A program made the position numbers and the translations under genes. DNA of 64,000 bases from Castellaniella sp. MT123 (lineage in GTDB: Bacteria; Pseudomonadota; Gammaproteobacteria; Burkholderiales; Burkholderiaceae_B): assembly GCF_039614765.1 (NCBI RefSeq), contig NZ_CP154879.1:1364001-1428000 (forward strand). Reading direction: 5' to 3'. Of the stretch, positions 17,698 to 25,888 are shown one piece after another. The notes beneath the pieces are model-generated. The model was not told the origin of the DNA. It was given only the letters and a program-made list of their open reading frames with translations, and ran no database searches. Every line of letters begins with the position of its first letter. Position 1 is the first letter of the stretch.

Positions 17698-17779
17698 CGG
17701 ACGCCGCGCGCTGGCCCGGGCCGCGCGCGACTATCCGGAGCGACGGTTCTTCACCAGCGGGGATCGAACGGTGGTGCTG
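17698..17779 (+). pseudogene. Remnant of a purU 3' end
   Basis: The + strand encodes RRALARAARDYPERRFF and SGDRTVVL, aligning with the C-terminus of PurU encoded at 10725-10803. The nucleotide alignment is ungapped over about 80 bp with around 80 percent identity by eye, and no upstream part of the gene exists here. It abuts the alr-tail remnant, forming a chimeric scar next to the 3' end of ABC cluster 2. Confidence 0.8.
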
Positions 17780-17786
17780 CCAGTAC

Positions 17787-18605
17787 TTACATGGATGACT
17801 TCGGCCGCTGCCGCGTCAGCAGGGTCAGTGCGATGAACAGCAGAATGGACAAGCCCAGCAGCAGGGTGGCAGCCGCCATGATCGTCGGATTGATCTGGTC
17901 CCGGATACCCGAAAACATCTGGACGGGAAGGGTCCGTTGCTCAGCCGCGGTCATGAACAGCGCCACCACAACCTCATCGAACGAGATCGCGAAGGCGAAG
18001 ATCCCACCCGACACAACCCCGGGGAGGATGCTGGGCAAGGTCACGCGAAAGAACGTCGACAAGGGAGACGCGCCCAGGCTCAGCGCCGCCCGCGTCAGAT
18101 TGGTGTCATACGTGGACAAGGTCGCCGTCACCGTGATGACGACGAATGGCGCAGCCAGCGCCGTGTGTGCGAGAACCAGGCCCGTGCGCGTGTTCGTCAG
18201 CCCGAACTGCCCGAAGAACAGATAGCTGCCCACCGCGACAATAACCACCGGGACGATCATGGGTGAAATCAGCAATGCCATGATCAACCGGCGCGCCGGG
18301 AAATCGGGCCGCGAAATTCCCAGCGCCGCCAGCGTGCCCAGCGTCGTCGCCAACACGGTAGTCAGCACCGCCGTGATGGTGCTGTTTACGATGGCATTCA
18401 TCCAGCGGGCGTTGCCGAAGAAATCGGCATACCAGCGCAAGGAATACTCCTGAACGGGCAAGGTGAAGAAAGGATCCTTCGAAAAGGACAGCGGCACGAC
18501 GATGAAAAGCGGTGCAATCAGGAACAGCATCACCGCGACGGCAAACGCGACCACGAAGATGCGCGGTAGGCGCTCCGCGCGCGTTGCATAGGAAGGCAGC
18601 CACAT
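17787..18605 (-). CDS. ABC importer permease, PotC-like (cluster 2)
   Basis: 272 residues starting MWLPSYATRAERLP at 18605, 4 bp after the preceding permease. It has six hydrophobic segments and the EAA loop LTRAALSLGASPLSTFFRVTLP. It is the last gene of cluster 2, whose order is binding protein, ATPase, PotB, PotC, unlike cluster 1. Its stop codon lies only 8 bp from the purU remnant. Confidence 0.91.
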   Translation of the reverse strand: MWLPSYATRAERLPRIFVVAFAVAVMLFLIAPLFIVVPLSFSKDPFFTLPVQEYSLRWYADFFGNARWMNAIVNSTITAVLTTVLATTLGTLAALGISRPDFPARRLIMALLISPMIVPVVIVAVGSYLFFGQFGLTNTRTGLVLAHTALAAPFVVITVTATLSTYDTNLTRAALSLGASPLSTFFRVTLPSILPGVVSGGIFAFAISFDEVVVALFMTAAEQRTLPVQMFSGIRDQINPTIMAAATLLLGLSILLFIALTLLTRQRPKSSM

Positions 18606-18609
18606 GACG

Positions 18610-19845
18610 TTACCCCAGCTTGATTTTGTCGGCGCCCCCGACCAGGCGCAGGAAAGCGACGTAAACCACCAGCGTCGCGACCAGCAAGACAACGCCCAGC
18701 CCCGAGGCCAGGCCCCAGTTGAGATCACGATTGATGAAGTCGGCAATAAAATTGGACACCATCTGGTCGCGCGACCCTCCCACCAAAGCCGGTGTGATGT
18801 AGTAGCCCAGGGACAGGATAAACGTCATGAGGCATCCGGCAACCACGCCAGGCAAGGTCTGCGGGGCATAGATGCGCCAAAACGCGGCAAGAGGTGGCGC
18901 CCCCAGCGAACGAGCGGCTCGCAATTGAGTGGTCGAAATCGAGCGCATGACACTATAGATCGGCAAAATCGTGAAAGGCAGCTGGATATGGGTCATCGCC
19001 GTGACCGTACCGACCCGCGTGAAGATCAACTGCACTTTTTCGCTGACCAGATGCAGGGAGAGCAACACGTCATTGATGACGCCGTTCGACTGGAGCAGCA
19101 CGACCCAGGCCGTCGTACGCACCAGCAGCGAGGTCCATAGCGGCAGCAGCACCATCAACATCATGACGGCGGCGATCCCCCGGGGTGCGATCGTCAGTAC
19201 ATAGGCCACTGGATAACCCAGAATCAAGGTCAGAAGAGTGACTAACGCGGCGATGTAAAAGGTCCGCCCAAGGATGTCGACAAATACCGCCTGATCGCCA
19301 GCCACCCGGCCGACTGAGGCATCCAGGTTTTGCTGCAGGTCCAGTGCACGTAACAGATAATAAGGGGTGAACGCTGAACCGCTGCGCTTGATGATGGTCC
19401 AGACGGCTGGCGACGCCCAGTCCTTGCTGAGCCCTAGAAATCTTTCCTTATATGGCCCCGACTCAACTCTTTCAACCATCCGCGCTGCTGTTAATACACG
19501 GCTACGCATTCCTGAAATTTCATAATTGAGACGCTTGCCAAGCAGTGCCGCGGTGCTATCATTTTGGGCCGCCCTGAGATCGACAGCGAGCGCATCGTAG
19601 ATTGGTTCATCAGACACGGAAACCCCATCCCAGCTTTCTAAAGCTACCAAAGTGCGGGGCAATACTTGGCGGACCTCGGGATTGGCAACGGCCGTCGTCA
19701 GCAAGTACAAGATCGGAACGACAAAAACGATCATCAGAAATGCGATCAAGGGCAGTGCCAATGATAGCGCGGCACGGCGGGCAGGCTGTTCGGCGCGCCG
19801 CACTGCCTTTGAGACATCGATGTTCGCAATCACAGCGGCTGTCAT
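18610..19845 (-). CDS. ABC importer permease, PotB-like with large extracytoplasmic insertion (cluster 2)
   Basis: 411 residues from ATG at 19845, about 100 more than typical PotB proteins. Between the first membrane segment (about 30-52) and the second (about 195-215) lies a soluble segment of about 135 residues, charged and helix-like (for example LRAAQNDSTAALLGKRLNYE), which should face the periplasm. The DNA coding for it is visibly lower in GC than its surroundings. The EAA loop is LRAARSLGAPPLAAFWRIYAP. Longer PotB-type permeases of this kind occur in other proteobacteria. Confidence 0.9.
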   Translation of the reverse strand: MTAAVIANIDVSKAVRRAEQPARRAALSLALPLIAFLMIVFVVPILYLLTTAVANPEVRQVLPRTLVALESWDGVSVSDEPIYDALAVDLRAAQNDSTAALLGKRLNYEISGMRSRVLTAARMVERVESGPYKERFLGLSKDWASPAVWTIIKRSGSAFTPYYLLRALDLQQNLDASVGRVAGDQAVFVDILGRTFYIAALVTLLTLILGYPVAYVLTIAPRGIAAVMMLMVLLPLWTSLLVRTTAWVVLLQSNGVINDVLLSLHLVSEKVQLIFTRVGTVTAMTHIQLPFTILPIYSVMRSISTTQLRAARSLGAPPLAAFWRIYAPQTLPGVVAGCLMTFILSLGYYITPALVGGSRDQMVSNFIADFINRDLNWGLASGLGVVLLVATLVVYVAFLRLVGGADKIKLG

Positions 19846-19849
19846 GTCT

Positions 19850-20974
19850 TTATGCCTCCAGCAGCTGGCAATCGGCAATCCCACAGTCGAGGGCGACCGG
19901 CTCTCCAGGCACAAAATGGCGAGCTTCACGCGCGGGGATGCGGGCGGTCAGCATCTGGCTGCCGAAGGCCTTAATCGACAAGCGCATGTGATCACCCAGG
20001 AAGAAGACTTCATGAGCCTCTCCGATAATCCGGTTGCCTTTCCCGCACGGCTCGCCGCTGGCTAGTGTCAAGCTTTCCGGTCGGACGGACAGACTGACGT
20101 CATCAGTCGCACCCGACAGTCCATGTCCCATCCCCTTCAGGATCGTACCGTCGGGCATTCGCACCACCGCCAGATCCCCTTCGTGCGCGACCAGGGAACA
20201 TGACAAGGTATTGTTTTCACCGATGAACGAGGCGACGAAGCGATTCGACGGCTGCTTGTAGAGCATCTCCGGTTCCGCCAATTGCTGGATGCGGCCATCA
20301 TGGAAGACCGCGATCCGATCCGACATAGTCAGCGCCTCGGACTGGTCATGCGTGACGTATACCATCGTGATACCCAGAGAGACCTGGAGCCTTTTGATCT
20401 CGATCTGCATATGCTCGCGCAACTGTTTGTCGAGGGCGCCCAACGGCTCATCCATCAATACCAATGAGGGCTCGAACACCAAGGCCCGCGCCAGCGCCAC
20501 CCGTTGCTGCTGTCCTCCGGAAAGCTGCGCCGGCTTGCGATCCCCAAAATTCCCGAGGCCGACACGGCCAAGTGCCTGCCGCACCGTCGCAGCAGCGTCG
20601 GCGCCCTTGATGCCGCGATAGCGCAAGGGAAACGCGACGTTCTCCGCCACAGTCATATGTGGAAAAAGCGCATAGTTCTGGAACACGAAGCCAATATTGC
20701 GCTTCTCCGGCGGCAGCCGTTCGACGGGCTTCCCGTCGAGCAGGATGCGCCCGAGCGTCGGTCGCTCAAACCCCCCTAGCATCATCAATGTCGTCGTCTT
20801 GCCAGAGCCCGAAGGCCCCAGCATGGTCAGAAATTCTCCTCGGCGCACGGACAGATTCAGTCCGGAGACGACGAAATTGACACCATCATAGGATTTCTTG
20901 ACTTCCTCGAACCGGACCAGCGCTTCAGCCGACCTGCTCGGCGCCGTCGATCGCATTTCCCCGGGATGACCCAT
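19850..20974 (-). CDS. ABC importer ATPase, PotA-like (cluster 2)
   Basis: 374 residues from ATG at 20974, preceded by GGAGG; upstream in-frame codons are rejected. Walker A is GPSGSGKTTT, signature LSGGQQQRVALARAL, Walker B LVLMDEP, and a TOBE domain follows (NTLSCSLVAHEG region). It lies between the binding-protein gene and the two permeases. Only family-level similarity to the cluster 1 ATPase is visible, so the clusters are not a recent tandem duplication. Confidence 0.92.
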   Translation of the reverse strand: MGHPGEMRSTAPSRSAEALVRFEEVKKSYDGVNFVVSGLNLSVRRGEFLTMLGPSGSGKTTTLMMLGGFERPTLGRILLDGKPVERLPPEKRNIGFVFQNYALFPHMTVAENVAFPLRYRGIKGADAAATVRQALGRVGLGNFGDRKPAQLSGGQQQRVALARALVFEPSLVLMDEPLGALDKQLREHMQIEIKRLQVSLGITMVYVTHDQSEALTMSDRIAVFHDGRIQQLAEPEMLYKQPSNRFVASFIGENNTLSCSLVAHEGDLAVVRMPDGTILKGMGHGLSGATDDVSLSVRPESLTLASGEPCGKGNRIIGEAHEVFFLGDHMRLSIKAFGSQMLTARIPAREARHFVPGEPVALDCGIADCQLLEA

Positions 20975-20999
20975 AGCTAGCCTCCATCGATCAACAGCA

Positions 21000-22052
21000 T
21001 CACTGTGCAATCCACGTTGTGAAGCGACGGCGGATTTCATCCCCATGATCAGCCCAGAAACCGTTATCGAGCGTCAGGGCGCCGGTCATGTTCCGGGGAC
21101 TCGTGGGCAGATTTGGAGCGACATCCCTGAGCACGAACCGCGCCGCAGACTTACGCACCGGACCATAAGGAATATATTGCGAAACACCGGCGAGCTCTTT
21201 GGGCTCGATCGCATATTTGATGAAGGCCAGGGCGCCCGCCTGATTCTTCGCCCCCTTCGGGATGACCCAATAATTGGAATCGAGAATCTCATGATCCCAC
21301 ACGATCTTGAAATTCTTGCCTTCCTTGTTGGCGTTATAGATACGCCCATTCCATGCCGTCGTCATGACCACTTCGCCGGAAGCCAGCAACTGCGGCGCCT
21401 GGGCACCGGCTTCCCACCACACGATGCTGCTCTTGATCGTATCGAGCTTCGCGAACGCCCGATCGACGCCCTCTGGTGTGGATAATGTTTTGTAGACCTG
21501 ATCAGGCGCGACGCCATCGGCAAGCAAGGCAAATTCGAGGTTGGTCGCCGGATTCTTCCACAGACCGCGCTTGCCTGGGAATTTGGTCGTATCGAACAGA
21601 TCCTTGATGGCCGTCGGTCCATTGGCCAGCCGGGCACCGTCATACGCCAGGGTGGTCGCGTAAACGATGGTCCCAACCCCGCACTTGGACGTGGTGCCAT
21701 CAAGCCAGTCGTCCTTCGGACCGATCTGCGCCCAGTCGATCTTCTCGAAAATGCCCTCGTCGCATCCCTGCAGCAGCGTTGGCGCATCCACGTCGACGGC
21801 GTTGAGCGTGACATTGCCAGATTCGATCATGGCCTTGATCTTGGCAATCTCGCCGCCGTATTCCTGCTCGATGATCTTGATGCCGGCCTTGGCGGTGTAC
21901 GGTTCGAAGACCGCCTTTCGCCAAGCCTGTTGATATGCGCCGCCGAAGCTCATGACTGCCAGCTCTTCCTGCGCCAGCGCGGGCTTCGCACCGACTGCGG
22001 CCAGCGCCGCCAACGAAATGACCAATAGACTGCCCGTAAAGCGATGTTTCAT
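21000..22052 (-). CDS. Periplasmic polyamine-type solute-binding protein (cluster 2)
   Basis: 350 residues from ATG at 22052, with GGGAG upstream (a GTG two codons earlier is too close to that site). A Sec signal peptide ends at about residue 29 (AKPALAQEE). The mature protein resembles PotD-like proteins (LAVMSFGGAYQQAWRKAVFEPY). It is the first gene of cluster 2. The substrate is unknown; polyamines, or another small cationic metabolite linked to this catabolic locus, are possible. Confidence 0.9.
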   Translation of the reverse strand: MKHRFTGSLLVISLAALAAVGAKPALAQEELAVMSFGGAYQQAWRKAVFEPYTAKAGIKIIEQEYGGEIAKIKAMIESGNVTLNAVDVDAPTLLQGCDEGIFEKIDWAQIGPKDDWLDGTTSKCGVGTIVYATTLAYDGARLANGPTAIKDLFDTTKFPGKRGLWKNPATNLEFALLADGVAPDQVYKTLSTPEGVDRAFAKLDTIKSSIVWWEAGAQAPQLLASGEVVMTTAWNGRIYNANKEGKNFKIVWDHEILDSNYWVIPKGAKNQAGALAFIKYAIEPKELAGVSQYIPYGPVRKSAARFVLRDVAPNLPTSPRNMTGALTLDNGFWADHGDEIRRRFTTWIAQ

Positions 22053-22283
22053 CTTCACACTCCCTAACAGCAGTTAACATGAGCACCGGCCGACCGGCGC
22101 ACCATGCGGATACGCCCGCCACGGAGATGGCTCGGCGCCATCATCCGAATCAGACGGAGGATTTTTGTCAGTGAATCAATCCGCTAAAGCAGCGCGGGAA
22201 AATCGGGAATCAGCCACAGTTGTCTCCGTGTCTTTTGAATCGTTTTAATTATCTGTAGGAACCATCCTAAGGGCTCCGGTTGC
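22053..22283. other. Upstream region of importer cluster 2
   Basis: 231 bp between the cluster 2 binding-protein start and the perfect repeat. It should contain the cluster 2 promoter; no convincing -35/-10 pair was identified. The right half (from about 22204) has patchy similarity to 17537-17616. Confidence 0.35.
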
Positions 22284-22350
22284 GGGGCTCGTTGTCGGAA
22301 ACGACATCAAATTGTCTGAAAGCGAACCGGCGCCTACCGGATGCGGCGCG
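22284..22350. repeat. 67-bp perfect direct repeat, copy 2 (at the intact alr 3' end)
   Basis: Identical to 17617-17683. Here it comprises the end of the functional alr gene (stop at 22334) plus 50 bp downstream. The two copies bracket ABC cluster 2 with about 4.6 kb between them. Confidence 0.9.
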
Positions 22351-23446
22351 GGACACGATGCGTCAGCCCCGCCAGCAGATCATTGGCGATCGTGCTGGAC
22401 GACCAGGCGACCTCATCCACCGAGGGCCCGCCATCCCCCCACAAGATGACCGGCGACCCGATGTCCGCGGCTGGCACGGGATCCAGGTCCACCGACAGCA
22501 TGTCCATGGAAACCCGGCCCACCAGCCGGGTCCGGACACCGGACACTGTCACCGGGGTGCCGGTAATGGCGTGGCGGGGATAACCATCGGCATAGCCACA
22601 GGCAACGATCCCGACCCGCATATCGTGATCTGTCCGGAATGCGTGACCATAGCCGATCGCCTCGCCCGCTGGCAGCACATGGACGCTGATCAGTTCAGAG
22701 CCAAGCGTCATAGCCGGAAGCAGCCCCAGGGAGTCGGCATCCCGCCCCACATACGGAGACGCCCCATACAGGCAAATCCCCGGCCGCGCCCACTGGTCTT
22801 CCCCCGGCACCCGGGCGGCCAGGCCTGGCGCAAGGACCGCCGCCGAATTGCAGACACTGACCGGTCCGGGCAGTCCTGCGGCGACACGGCTGAAGCATTC
22901 CAGCTGCGCCCGTGTCACGGCCAGGTCGTCATCGGCTCGGGCAAAATGCGTCATCTTGCCGACCAACCCCAGGACGCCGGCGCTTTGCAGCGCCCGCGCC
23001 CGGTCGAATGCCCCACGGTATTCCCCTGGCTGAAATCCCAGCCGGTGCATGCCCGAATTGAGCATGACATGGGCGTCGATGGCGGCCGGGCGTGGATACG
23101 CCGCCAGCATGTCCATCTGAGCATGACAGTGGACAACCGTACCGATCCTGTAATGGTCCAGCACATCCAGGTCGCGCGGCTTGAAGAAGCCCTCCAGCAG
23201 CAGGATGGGCCGCTGCCAGCCCAGCTCGCGGCACTGCACCGCCTCGTCGAGATCCAGCAGCGCCAGACCATCGGCGGCGGCGAAACCGCGTACGGCGGCT
23301 TCCAGGCCATGGCCATAGGCATTGGCCTTGATGACCGCCCAGATGCGTGCGGGCGCGGGCGCGTCGTCCGCCAGACGGCGGGCCACGCGGTTCAGATTGT
23401 GCGCCAGCGCGCCCACATCGATCGTTGCCAGAATAGGACGTGGCAT
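22334..23446 (-). CDS. alr: Alanine racemase
   Basis: PLP-dependent racemase converting L- to D-alanine for peptidoglycan, or for catabolism if DadX-like. 370 residues from ATG at 23446 with AGGA upstream. The N-terminal barrel has AVIKANAYGHG with the PLP lysine; the second catalytic tyrosine lies in AIGYGHAFRTDHD; GRVSMDMLSVDL is also family-specific. Neighbours are folE2 upstream and ABC cluster 2 downstream, so its link with the creatine locus may be accidental. Confidence 0.95.
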   Translation of the reverse strand: MPRPILATIDVGALAHNLNRVARRLADDAPAPARIWAVIKANAYGHGLEAAVRGFAAADGLALLDLDEAVQCRELGWQRPILLLEGFFKPRDLDVLDHYRIGTVVHCHAQMDMLAAYPRPAAIDAHVMLNSGMHRLGFQPGEYRGAFDRARALQSAGVLGLVGKMTHFARADDDLAVTRAQLECFSRVAAGLPGPVSVCNSAAVLAPGLAARVPGEDQWARPGICLYGASPYVGRDADSLGLLPAMTLGSELISVHVLPAGEAIGYGHAFRTDHDMRVGIVACGYADGYPRHAITGTPVTVSGVRTRLVGRVSMDMLSVDLDPVPAADIGSPVILWGDGGPSVDEVAWSSSTIANDLLAGLTHRVPRRIR

Positions 23447-23558
23447 GACATCCTCGCAAAAAGTGCGGGACAACCCCGGTGCCCCGCAACCCGCACTCCC
23501 GGAGGCTTTCCGGATTCTCCAGACGCCAGACTGGGCAACCAGCCCGCCCAGTCCTCGG

Positions 23559-24380
23559 TCATCGAACGTTCGCGCTGTTCACCATGGCATACGCCGAGTG
23601 ATTGTGGATCGACTCGAAGTTTTCAGCCTCCACCTCGTAGGATGCCACGTCCGGCAGCCTCTGCAACAGGACAGCCACGTCGCGTACCAGGTCTTCGACG
23701 AACTTGGGATTCTCATAGGCATGCTCGGTGACGAATTTTTCATCCTCACGCTTGAGCAGGCTCCATAGCTGACCGGAGGCCTGCGCCTCCACCCCGCGGA
23801 TCAACGCATCCAGCTGGGCTGCCACAGGGGTGTCGTAGTCCAGGCGGACCTGCACATGCGAGCGCTGGTTGTGCGCCCCATACTCGGAGATCGCTTTGGA
23901 GCAAGGGCACAGGCTGGTCACAGGCACCTGGACGCACTGCGAAAAACGCGCTGGTGCCCCCCGCGAGGCGTGGGCCATCCAGAGGACCTGATAATCCATG
24001 AGGCTGTGCAAGCCGGACACCGGCGCCGCCTTTTCCAGGAAATAGGGAAAACTGGCGGTCAAGTCGGTGCTCTCCACACCCAGCCGGTCGCACACAGCCT
24101 GCGCCATGCGGCAGAAGCCATCCGGGGACATCGGCGTGTCACGCCAGGCTTCCAGCACCTCAATGAAGCGCGACATGTGGGTACCCTTGTCCTCGGCGGG
24201 CAAGGCCACGGTCATTTCCCAATGCGCAACGACTTGCTGCGGCTGGCCGGCCGACATGGCCAGCCGCAGCGGATAACATACCCCTCTGACACCGACCCTT
24301 TGAATAGGGACCCCGCGAGTATCCGGACCGCTCTGCACGTCCGGCATCGAGACCGCCATAGGATCGAAAAGAGTATTCAT
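23559..24380 (-). CDS. folE2: GTP cyclohydrolase FolE2 (type IB)
   Basis: 273 residues. Catalyses the first step of tetrahydrofolate synthesis, GTP to dihydroneopterin triphosphate, with the metal-flexible type IB enzyme. The family signature is VTSLCPCSKAISEYGAHNQRS, containing the metal-binding cysteine; ESIHNHSAYA closes the active site near the C-terminus. It lies 39 bp after the MFS gene and probably forms an operon with creatinase and the carrier. Extra folate synthesis would match the THF demand of sarcosine oxidase, GlyA and PurU. Confidence 0.94.
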   Translation of the reverse strand: MNTLFDPMAVSMPDVQSGPDTRGVPIQRVGVRGVCYPLRLAMSAGQPQQVVAHWEMTVALPAEDKGTHMSRFIEVLEAWRDTPMSPDGFCRMAQAVCDRLGVESTDLTASFPYFLEKAAPVSGLHSLMDYQVLWMAHASRGAPARFSQCVQVPVTSLCPCSKAISEYGAHNQRSHVQVRLDYDTPVAAQLDALIRGVEAQASGQLWSLLKREDEKFVTEHAYENPKFVEDLVRDVAVLLQRLPDVASYEVEAENFESIHNHSAYAMVNSANVR

Positions 24381-24419
24381 GTGCTTTCTGCTCAGTCCAC
24401 GAATCGTCGAAACGAATCC

Positions 24420-25745
24420 CTAATCCGCGAGCGGGTCACGCGAGGTCTCCTTGCTCATCGCCATCGCGACCAGCGCAATGCCCGCCGCCGCCACGAGATA
24501 CCAGGCAGGGGCCAGCTTGTTGCCCGTCAGATGGATCAACCAGGTCGCAATGAACGGTGCAGTCCCGCCAAAAATCGCATTGGCCAAATTGAAGCTAAGT
24601 GCAAAGCCGCTGTAGCGCACCCGGGTTGGAAAGATCTCCGATAAAAAACACGGCAAAGTCCCGTCGTTCATGGTCAACATGGCGCCAAACACGATCTGGA
24701 TCAGGACCATGCCCAGAAAGCCCACGGACGCCAGACTGCTGAACAGCGGCACCGTCAACCCGATGAAGGCGATCGACGCCAGAATCAGCATCGTCTTGCG
24801 GCCCCAACGATCGGACAGGATGCCCATCAGGAAGATGAAACCGATATAGGAAATCAATGCGATCGTCGTCGCCATAAAGGACTCTGTTTCGCCAACCCCC
24901 AGCTCAACAGCCAAATACGTGGGCATGTAGCTCAAAATGATGTAAAAGCCCACGGCATTGAGCATGGTGACGCCGATCGCGATCACCAGGGCGCGGCGAT
25001 GCCGGGACAACAGCAGGCTGACCGGCGCATGGGACACTTCACGCGATTCTTCCATTTCACGGAACTTGGGCGAATCTTCGAGATGGATCCGGATATAGCG
25101 GCCGATGTAGCCCAGAGGCGCCGCCAGCAGAAACGGCAGGCGCCAGCCATAGGACTGCATCTGCTCCGGGGTCAGAAACAAATGCATGCCAGAGACCATC
25201 AGCGATCCCAACAGCAAACCGGCGGCCGTACTGGCCGGGACGATGCTGGCGTACAGGCCGCGCTTGTGAGCGGGCGCGTATTCGACCAGAAACGCCGAGG
25301 CGCCCGCATACTCGCCCGAGGCGGAAAATCCCTGCACCAAGCGCAAACCCAGCAACAGAACGGGTGCCCAGACGCCGATCTGATTGAAGTCCGGCAAAAG
25401 GGCAATGGCGAACGTTGCCAGGGACATTATGATGATCGACAGTGACAACGCATGCTTGCGGCCGATCTTGTCCCCATAGTGGCCCCAGAACACGCCACCG
25501 ATGGGCCGGACGATGAAGGACAGCGCAAAGACCCCGAACGTCGCCATCAAGCCGGCGGTCGGTGAAACATCGGGGAAAAAAACGGCTGCGATGATGGTTG
25601 CCAGATAGGCATAGGACGCGTAATCGAACCATTCGACAAAGTTACCGATAAAGCCGGCAGCGGCAACCTTGCTAATGACGCGGCGCTCACCAACGCCAGG
25701 CATGATGCCCGCGTGGACGGTGGCAGAATTCATTGCTGTCTCCAT
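24420..25745 (-). CDS. MFS metabolite:H+ symporter (MHS family), likely creatine or sarcosine uptake
   Basis: 441 residues with 12 predicted membrane segments. The start region GFIGNFVEWFDYASYAYLA and RPIGGVFWGHYGDKIGRK are hallmarks of the metabolite:H+ symporter family (ProP, ShiA, KgtP), which takes up zwitterions and organic acids. It lies between creatinase and folE2 in one orientation, 143 bp after creatinase. Creatine is the likeliest substrate by context only. ATG at 25733 is an alternative start. Confidence 0.9.
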   Translation of the reverse strand: METAMNSATVHAGIMPGVGERRVISKVAAAGFIGNFVEWFDYASYAYLATIIAAVFFPDVSPTAGLMATFGVFALSFIVRPIGGVFWGHYGDKIGRKHALSLSIIIMSLATFAIALLPDFNQIGVWAPVLLLGLRLVQGFSASGEYAGASAFLVEYAPAHKRGLYASIVPASTAAGLLLGSLMVSGMHLFLTPEQMQSYGWRLPFLLAAPLGYIGRYIRIHLEDSPKFREMEESREVSHAPVSLLLSRHRRALVIAIGVTMLNAVGFYIILSYMPTYLAVELGVGETESFMATTIALISYIGFIFLMGILSDRWGRKTMLILASIAFIGLTVPLFSSLASVGFLGMVLIQIVFGAMLTMNDGTLPCFLSEIFPTRVRYSGFALSFNLANAIFGGTAPFIATWLIHLTGNKLAPAWYLVAAAGIALVAMAMSKETSRDPLAD

Positions 25746-25888
25746 GGGCCGTCCTTCCAGCCGATCCTTTCCGGACCGTACCGAGTGGACGTGCTCCTTT
25801 ATTGGTATAGCGGCAAATCATGTAAATCCGTGGGGCATGAGGCGCCGATCCGAAGCATACCGGGAACGGCCCCTCATGCAACAGCGGA

